A DNA stretch of 64,000 bases from Bowmanella yangjiangensis (lineage in GTDB: Bacteria; Pseudomonadota; Gammaproteobacteria; Enterobacterales; Alteromonadaceae), in NCBI RefSeq assembly GCF_017255015.1, contig NZ_JAFKCS010000006.1:62001-126000 (forward strand). The letters are read 5' to 3'. Under the pieces are notes generated by a model. It saw only the letters and a program-made list of their open reading frames with translations. It was not told the DNA's origin and made no database searches. Below are positions 58,621-64,000 of this stretch, piece by piece. The position numbers were made by a program, and so were the translations under genes. The number at the start of each line of letters is the position of its first letter. The first letter of the stretch is position 1.

Positions 58621-59520
58621 ATGCAGATATTGATGACGGGTGGAACGGGACTCATTGGCACGCGCCTGTTATCAAGGTTGCCTGAGGGTTACCATGTCAC
58701 CGTGTTGACCCGGAATCTGGCCGAAGCCGAATTGGCCCTTGGCCGCAGAGCCACCTGGATATCCTCCTTTAATGAATTGCCGAATCTGGATGGCTTTGAC
58801 GCTGTTATCAACTTAGCCGGTGAACCCATCGCCGATAAACGCTGGAGCAAGGAACAAAAGGACAGAATCTGTCAGAGTCGCTGGCAGATCACCGAGAAAC
58901 TGGTAGACCTATGTCAACGCAGCCAAACTCCGCCCAAAGTCTTCCTGAGCGGATCCGCCGTAGGCTATTACGGGCGACAGGATGAAGAGCTGATCAGCGA
59001 ATACCATCGCACTCCCCATGATGAGTTCAGTCATCAGCTATGCCATCGTTGGGAACAGATAGCCCTGCAGGCGCAAAGTGAACACACCCGCGTATGTTTG
59101 CTGCGCACCGGTATTGTGCTCAGCCGCAAAGGAGGTGCGCTGATTAAAATGCTGCCCGCCTTCAGGGCCGGTTTAGGTGGCCGCATGGGTGACGGCAGGC
59201 AGTTTATGTCTTGGATCCATATCAGCGATATGATGGCGGCCATTCGCTTTTTGCTGGAAACCCCCGACTGTCAGGGCCCCTATAATCTGACCGCCCCCAA
59301 TCCGGTTACTAATCAGGAATTTTCTGAAACTCTGGCCAGCGTGCTAGGACGTCCCTGTCTTTTCCCCATGCCGGGCTTTGTACTGAAAATGCTGTTTGGC
59401 GACATGTCAGAGCTGCTACTAACCGGCCAACGGGTCATCCCCACCCGCCTGGAAGAAGCCGGTTTCCATTTTCAGTTTCAACACTTGAAACCAGCTCTTG
59501 AGAACTTGCTGAAAAGCTGA
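58621..59520 (+). CDS. yfcH: TIGR01777 family epimerase-like protein
   Basis: The 299-residue protein has a Rossmann start ILMTGGTGLIGTRLLSRL, GFDAVINLAGEPIADKRWS and a Y-x-x-x-K-like site changed to YYGRQDE, as in YfcH. A DUF1731 C-terminal part ends the protein (MLFGDMSELLLTGQRVIPTRLEEAGF). The substrate is unknown. It is conserved beside folX, suggesting a shared function or only an old neighbourhood. Confidence 0.92.
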   Translation: MQILMTGGTGLIGTRLLSRLPEGYHVTVLTRNLAEAELALGRRATWISSFNELPNLDGFDAVINLAGEPIADKRWSKEQKDRICQSRWQITEKLVDLCQRSQTPPKVFLSGSAVGYYGRQDEELISEYHRTPHDEFSHQLCHRWEQIALQAQSEHTRVCLLRTGIVLSRKGGALIKMLPAFRAGLGGRMGDGRQFMSWIHISDMMAAIRFLLETPDCQGPYNLTAPNPVTNQEFSETLASVLGRPCLFPMPGFVLKMLFGDMSELLLTGQRVIPTRLEEAGFHFQFQHLKPALENLLKS

Positions 59521-59540
59521 ATTTGTTGTGACGGATTTAT

Positions 59541-59570
59541 AAAAAAACGGGCTTTCGCCCGTTTTTTGCT
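59541..59570. terminator. Bidirectional rho-independent terminator
   Basis: AAAAAACGGGC and GCCCGTTTTTT flank TTTC. It ends yfcH on the plus strand and ybbP on the minus strand. Confidence 0.9.
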
Positions 59571-62076
59571 AAATCATGCGTCTTAACAGCTCACTGGTGT
59601 TAAAGGACAACAGCCGCCAACAGCTTAATGCCCCCAGGATCCCCACCACCAAAGCGCCAACCAGCGGCGCTAAGAGCCAGAAATCCCAATGAATACTAGC
59701 CTGCATATTAAATATCTGGGTTTGCAGCAAATAAAGCGCCAGTTCATTAGCCATGGCTGCCATTAACCCGGCCACCATGCCGATTATCACAAACTCCAGA
59801 ATCACGCTCATGCGAATAAGCAAGCCTTTTGCCCCCAGCGTACGCAGTATCGCCAGCTCCTGCATCCGTTCATCCATACTAGACTGTACCTGCGCCACCA
59901 ATACTAAGGTACCGGCACAGAGCACCAGTACCAAAATAAATTCCACGGCCATGGATACTTGTTCCACAATGCTGCGCAACTGGTTAATACGCGCGTCCAC
60001 ATCAAACAGGCTGACAGTAGGAAAAGGAGCCATTAATCCGGCTAATTCTGGCTTTTTATCACTGTCTAAGTGGAAACTGGTGATATAAGTGGGCGAGAAA
60101 TTAGCCATGCTGCGAGGTTCAAGCACAAAGAAAAAATTCGGCTGCATGGTCTGCCAGTTTACTTCCCGAACGCTGCTGACTTTGGCCTTAACCACCTCAC
60201 TGCCAATATTAAAGGTCAGCAAATCCCCCATCTTAATGCCTAAACGCAGGGCTACTTCCTTTTCCACTGATACCCGAGGTTCACCTTCACTGCTCTGTTC
60301 ACCATGCCAGGTTCCTTCCACCACATGATTCTCGTGTTGCAACTGGTTACTCCAGGTCAGATTGGCTTCACGCCCCAGGCCCTGGCGACCACGACTGTTG
60401 CTGTCTTCTTCCTTGCTCACATCGGTACGTATAGTTTCCTCATTGATGGCGGCAAAACGCCCGCGCACCACAGGATAGAAATGTTCGATATCAACACCAT
60501 GCTCAACAAAATGCTGCTCCAGTTTTGGCAACTGCTGCTGGGTAATATTGATCATAAAGTAATTAGGTGTGCCCTCAGGTAACTGATCCCGCCACTGCTG
60601 CACCATGTCATTGCGCATCACCAGTACCACCAGCAGCAGCATAATAGTCACCGCGAAGCTGATCAGTTGTACCGAATTGTCCATCGCCCGGCGGGATATG
60701 CGTGCCCAGGCCAACTGCCAGGCTCCCATTCTGCCTTGCCCCAATTTGCGCCCGACGGCAATCAGCCCAAGGGTAACCAGCATCAATGAGGCCACCAGCA
60801 GCAGCCCGCAGGCCAGCAAGATAGCGCTAATGGTCAGATTACCGCTGTAGGCCCACATCAGCAGGAAAATGGCCAGACCCGCTGCCACGAATTGCAGACT
60901 TCTGGAGCCCATACTGGCACCTAAGTCCCGACGCAGTACGCGTAGCGGTGGCACAGAAAAGAGCTTCAACAAAGGGTACAAGGAGAACAACATGGCGCAC
61001 ACCAAGCCGGTAAAAATGGCAATAAAGAACGGTCGCCAGTACCAGGTGTCCAGTGCCACCGGCACTTTGTCGGCAATCAGACTGGCAATCAGTTGCTGAA
61101 TGCCAAATCCCACCACACCACCGACCACGATACCAAGCAAGGTAATAAACAGAATTTGCAGCAAATATACCCGTCGTACCATGGCCGCCGGTGCGCCCAG
61201 GGTTTTCATAATAGCGACCGGGTCGTAATGACGCTGACTATAACGCTGCGCGGCCACCGCAATGGACACGGCCGCCAGCACGATGGCCAGCAAACTGGCC
61301 AGCAGAAAATACTGCTCGGCACGTTTAACCGAGCGCCCCAGAGGTGAGTCTTCGTCTTTCACTGAGCGCCAGTAATGCAGCTCACGGTTTAGTTGAGGTT
61401 TAAGGTAGGCGTAGTAATCATCCAGCGCACTATCCTCTCCGGCAAACAGATAATCATAGTCGGTACGACTGCCCGGCCCGGTCACATTAGTCGCTGGCAG
61501 GTCGGCCAGGTTCATCAACACCACAGGGTCGCCGCCAAACAGGTTAAAGCCGCCATCCGGCAACTCAATCACGGCTTTACTCACCACAAAGGCTTTATCG
61601 CCTATTTCCAGTTCATCACCCAGGGATATGCCCAGTACCTGAAACAAGCGCGAACCGATCCAGACCTCGCCTAGTGCGGGTAAGTCTCGGGTTTCCTGTG
61701 GCAGACCAAATGGCATATCTGATACTTTGACTACACCTTTCAAGGGATAGAAAGCGTCCACCGCTCTGACATCGGTGAGCATCATCTTGTCATTAGCAAA
61801 TGCCATAGAGCGCAACTGATTACGCTGAGAGACCGCCAATCCACGCTGGCGAGCCTCCTCCAACCAGCTATCAGGAACGGGTTTATCCGAGCCCAGCATA
61901 CGGTCTGCGGCCAGAAACTCAGCACTTTTGTCCGATAGCGCCGATTGCAAACGTTCGCTGAACAGTGACAACGACAGCACCGAGGCCACAGACAACACTA
62001 TCGCCAGCAGAATAACCGTCAGCTCACCGCGCCGCGCCTCGTGACGAAATAGGCGCCATGACAGGCTCAGAGCCAT
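59569..62076 (-). CDS. ybbP: ABC transporter permease YbbP (FtsX-like, two domains)
   Basis: The 835-residue protein has about ten membrane helices in two FtsX-type blocks, with large periplasmic loops (residues 45-245 and about 500-690). WLEEARQRGLAVSQ and VAIMKTLGAPAAMVRRVYLL align with E. coli YbbP. The last block ends ILRTLGAKGLLIRMSVILEF and LLSFNTSELLRRM. It is thought to work with YbbA as a lipid- or lysophospholipid-related exporter. The chosen ATG is 5 bp past the ybbA stop; an ATG at 62091 overlapping ybbA is the alternative. Confidence 0.9.
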   Translation of the reverse strand: MALSLSWRLFRHEARRGELTVILLAIVLSVASVLSLSLFSERLQSALSDKSAEFLAADRMLGSDKPVPDSWLEEARQRGLAVSQRNQLRSMAFANDKMMLTDVRAVDAFYPLKGVVKVSDMPFGLPQETRDLPALGEVWIGSRLFQVLGISLGDELEIGDKAFVVSKAVIELPDGGFNLFGGDPVVLMNLADLPATNVTGPGSRTDYDYLFAGEDSALDDYYAYLKPQLNRELHYWRSVKDEDSPLGRSVKRAEQYFLLASLLAIVLAAVSIAVAAQRYSQRHYDPVAIMKTLGAPAAMVRRVYLLQILFITLLGIVVGGVVGFGIQQLIASLIADKVPVALDTWYWRPFFIAIFTGLVCAMLFSLYPLLKLFSVPPLRVLRRDLGASMGSRSLQFVAAGLAIFLLMWAYSGNLTISAILLACGLLLVASLMLVTLGLIAVGRKLGQGRMGAWQLAWARISRRAMDNSVQLISFAVTIMLLLVVLVMRNDMVQQWRDQLPEGTPNYFMINITQQQLPKLEQHFVEHGVDIEHFYPVVRGRFAAINEETIRTDVSKEEDSNSRGRQGLGREANLTWSNQLQHENHVVEGTWHGEQSSEGEPRVSVEKEVALRLGIKMGDLLTFNIGSEVVKAKVSSVREVNWQTMQPNFFFVLEPRSMANFSPTYITSFHLDSDKKPELAGLMAPFPTVSLFDVDARINQLRSIVEQVSMAVEFILVLVLCAGTLVLVAQVQSSMDERMQELAILRTLGAKGLLIRMSVILEFVIIGMVAGLMAAMANELALYLLQTQIFNMQASIHWDFWLLAPLVGALVVGILGALSCWRLLSFNTSELLRRMI

Positions 62077-62080
62077 GGCA

Positions 62081-62797
62081 TTACCCCGCATGACGCTGTC
62101 CTTCCAGTGCTGTCACTGAGGTATCTTCCAGCACGCCGCCGTGCATTTTCAGTTGCCTTTGACAGCGAGCGGCCAATTCGCTGTCATGAGTGACCAGAAT
62201 TAAGGTGGTGCCAAGCTGCTGATTTAAATCAAACAGCAGGTTTTCAATTTTATCGCCATTGGCGGCATCAAGATTGCCGGTGGGCTCATCGGCAAATAAA
62301 ATCTTAGGCCGGGTTATAAATGCTCTGGCAATGGCCACCCGCTGCTGTTCCCCGCCACTTAGCTGGTTAGGATAGTGGCTGCCACGATGGGACAGGCCCA
62401 CTTGTTCCAAGGCTTCCAGAGCGCGTTTGCGCGCATCGCTCAGCCCGGCAATCTCGGCCGGTAACATAATATTTTCCAGTGCGGTCAGGCTTTGTACCAG
62501 CATAAAGCTTTGAAAAATAAAGCCGACCTTCTCACCACGCAGGCGTGCCCGCTGTTCTTCATCCATGCTATGTAGCGGCTGATTATCCAGATAAATCTCG
62601 CCACTGGATACCTGATCCAAACCGGCCAGCAGGCCCAATAAGGTGGATTTTCCCGAACCTGACGCACCAACAATGGCAACAGTCTCACCAGCCTTGACAT
62701 CAAAACTGATCGGTTGAAGGATCTGTAACTCGCCCTGGCTGGTAGTCACAGTTTTGGTAATCGCCTTGGTACTTATCATATTGGAGGTCAACGTCAT
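62081..62797 (-). CDS. ybbA: ABC transporter ATP-binding protein YbbA
   Basis: The protein has Walker [19 protein letters not shown], the signature [14 protein letters not shown], Walker [15 protein letters not shown] and the switch His in [12 protein letters not shown]. It energises YbbP. Starts at 62815 (TTG), 62797 (ATG) and 62779 (ATG) are all possible; 62797 gives 238 residues. The gene diverges from tesA with essentially no free spacer, as in E. coli. Confidence 0.9.
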   Translation of the reverse strand: MTLTSNMISTKAITKTVTTSQGELQILQPISFDVKAGETVAIVGASGSGKSTLLGLLAGLDQVSSGEIYLDNQPLHSMDEEQRARLRGEKVGFIFQSFMLVQSLTALENIMLPAEIAGLSDARKRALEALEQVGLSHRGSHYPNQLSGGEQQRVAIARAFITRPKILFADEPTGNLDAANGDKIENLLFDLNQQLGTTLILVTHDSELAARCQRQLKMHGGVLEDTSVTALEGQRHAG

Positions 62798-62798
62798 C

Positions 62799-63416
62799 GT
62801 GTATTCAACTCTCAAGGTTATCCTGATTGTTATACCCCTGCTGTGCTTTTCGGATCAATTGAAGGCGGCGCAGGTCAAATTACTGGTGTTAGGTGACAGC
62901 CTAAGCGCAGCCTATGGCATGAAGCAAGAACAAGGCTGGGTGAGTTTGTTACAAAATTCGTGGCAGAGTAAAGGCATTGATGTGATTAACGCGGCAATCA
63001 GCGGCGAAACCACAGACGGTGGCTTAGCCCGCCTACCCCGATTACTCGAGCAACATCAGCCCAGCCACCTGTTGATTGAACTGGGCGGCAATGATGGACT
63101 GCGAGGCTATCCGGTAGATAAATTCAAAGCCAACATCGAGGCCATGATTGCGCTCGCACGCCAAGAACAGGTGGTGGTATTGCTGCAACAAATGCAAATC
63201 CCAACCAATTACGGTAGGCGCTACACCCAAATGTTCACCGATAGCTACAGCCAACTGGCCGAAGCCCATGATGTACCGCTTCTGCCATTTCTGCTGGAAG
63301 ATGTTGCCTTAAACCCCGAGCTGATGCAAAAAGACCGTATTCACCCCAACGAGGAAGCACAACCTCTGATCGCTGAATTTATGCGTAAACAACTTGAGCC
63401 CTTCTTGATCAAGTAG
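62799..63416 (+). CDS. tesA: Acyl-CoA thioesterase I / lysophospholipase L1, exported
   Basis: The protein is a GDSL hydrolase: LLVLGDSLSAAYGM (nucleophile Ser), SGETTDGG, ELGGNDGLRG (Asn of block III) and DRIHPNEEA (Asp-His). An N-terminal signal peptide ending near QLKAA sends it to the periplasm, as for E. coli TesA. The likely start is GTG at 62799, behind GGAGG; upstream codons in frame lack a ribosome site. It diverges from ybbA. Confidence 0.92.
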   Translation: MYSTLKVILIVIPLLCFSDQLKAAQVKLLVLGDSLSAAYGMKQEQGWVSLLQNSWQSKGIDVINAAISGETTDGGLARLPRLLEQHQPSHLLIELGGNDGLRGYPVDKFKANIEAMIALARQEQVVVLLQQMQIPTNYGRRYTQMFTDSYSQLAEAHDVPLLPFLLEDVALNPELMQKDRIHPNEEAQPLIAEFMRKQLEPFLIK

Positions 63417-63473
63417 GCATAAACTGAACTACACTTTATCAACCATCAGGATTGAACAAAAAGGTAGGTGAAC

Positions 63474-63650
63474 ATGGAAATTGGATCCGCATCCGGTACT
63501 AATGTGCAAAATATTCAGCCGCAACCGCGGCAGGAACAGCCAGAGTCACGCCAGGCTGACCAACAGCAACGTCAGGCTGAGCTGGAAGTTCAACGCAGCG
63601 AGCCCGATCCTAATCAGCGGGTTGGCAGCCAGATTAATACCCAGGCCTGA
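63474..63650 (+). CDS. Small Gln-rich polar protein, function unknown
   Basis: The 58-residue product is rich in Gln, Arg and Glu (RQEQPESRQADQQQRQAELE), with no hydrophobic segment, and looks disordered. A GTG two codons earlier is possible. The ATG has AAGGTAGGTG upstream and a terminator follows, which supports a real gene. The family is not recognised. Confidence 0.55.
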   Translation: MEIGSASGTNVQNIQPQPRQEQPESRQADQQQRQAELEVQRSEPDPNQRVGSQINTQA

Positions 63651-63673
63651 TAAGGCTTTGGGTCTGAAAAGAA

Positions 63674-63701
63674 GAAAAGCGCCAAATGGCGCTTTTCTGA
63701 T
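63674..63701. terminator. Rho-independent terminator
   Basis: GAAAAGCGCC and GGCGCTTTTC flank AAAT between the small Gln-rich gene and the amidohydrolase gene; it can serve both. Confidence 0.85.
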
Positions 63702-64000
63702 TTAAGGACGCATATACTGGTGTGGTGTATCACGTTTCAGGTTTAGGTACCTGTCACGCAGTTTGGTCTGACGGGATTCCATCTTAATAGCTTCACCGTT
63801 AATCAGTACCTGCTCGGGAGCCTGCATGGCTTCAAGTGGGTCGCCTGACCAAATGACCAGATCTGCCACCTTACCTTTTTCCAGGCTACCGTAGTCCTTA
63901 TCAATACCGAACAATTTCGCGGTATTGATAGTCAGGGCTGCCAGGCCATCCTGCCAGGGTAAACCATTGGCCACCGCATTCCCGGCATGCTGAGTGGCCA
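63702..64000 (-). CDS. Amidohydrolase family protein (C-terminal part, runs off window)
   Basis: About 99 C-terminal residues are visible; the frame stays open to the right edge (TQHAGNAVANGLPW...). LAALTINTAKLFGIDKDYGSLEKGKVADLVIWSGDPLE is the typical closing segment of metal-dependent amidohydrolases (imidazolonepropionase/dihydroorotase-like). Alteromonadales have several exported members of this kind. The catalytic metal residues lie outside the window, so the substrate cannot be named. Confidence 0.85.
   Translation of the reverse strand, partial: ATQHAGNAVANGLPWQDGLAALTINTAKLFGIDKDYGSLEKGKVADLVIWSGDPLEAMQAPEQVLINGEAIKMESRQTKLRDRYLNLKRDTPHQYMRP

Overview
The window reads as chromosome of a marine-type gammaproteobacterium, most likely Alteromonadales (Alteromonadaceae-like). 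This is inferred from the gene set: a DUF4212/SSS acetate-type symporter pair next to a CrbS-like sensor kinase, TonB-dependent receptors of the Alteromonas type, rhombosortase, a cation/proton antiporter of the CvrA/NhaP2 type, FolX-YfcH, and TesA-YbbA-YbbP. No rRNA, tRNA or CRISPR array was recognised.

Layout. 1-9 kb: acetate/short-chain acid uptake and sensing. A leftward operon (DUF4212 small subunit, SSS symporter, a membrane protein, a cNMP/CBS/DUF294 protein, a 3'-5' exonuclease) diverges from a CrbS-like hybrid kinase across a 395-bp spacer that holds three related dyads. 9-11.4 kb: a TonB-dependent receptor. 11.4-18.8 kb: a chromosomal integron. The integrase gene (17770-18795, plus strand) has a LexA-like box in front of it. 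Leftward from attI runs an array of about ten minus-strand cassettes separated by attC sites. One 524-bp cassette is present twice, base for base as far as I can compare by eye. One attC/cassette junction carries a truncated IS110/IS1111-type element. Cassette products are two GNAT acetyltransferases, an XRE regulator, lipoproteins, a membrane protein and unknowns. A GFA-family gene sits at the decayed distal end.

18.8-34 kb: a very long PAS/coiled-coil membrane protein with three tandem 74-residue repeats, an S10 peptidase, a MoxR ATPase-VWA-RDD-Met-rich protein operon, cysK, a small lipoprotein, a DUF486 protein, gamma-glutamyltransferase and an enoyl-CoA hydratase-like enzyme. 34-47.7 kb: rhombosortase with a second GFA gene, a Gfo/Idh/MocA oxidoreductase, an S9 peptidase, a periplasmic glutathione peroxidase, a second TonB receptor, azoreductase, a four-repeat DUF4397 lipoprotein, a K+/H+ antiporter and a PLP sulfur-metabolism enzyme. 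47.8-64 kb: two acyltransferases, a trypsin-like protease-FHA-NRDE cluster, an aminotransferase, a glycine-zipper protein, a PepSY-response regulator-histidine kinase set, an AI-2E-type permease, folX-yfcH, the ybbP-ybbA/tesA divergon and the end of an amidohydrolase gene.

The standout region is the integron. Each cassette's inverse core matches the core at its own far boundary, which fixes the cassette limits to the base. The duplicated cassette, the IS-truncated junction and the very unlike attC sites indicate an active array assembled from several sources.
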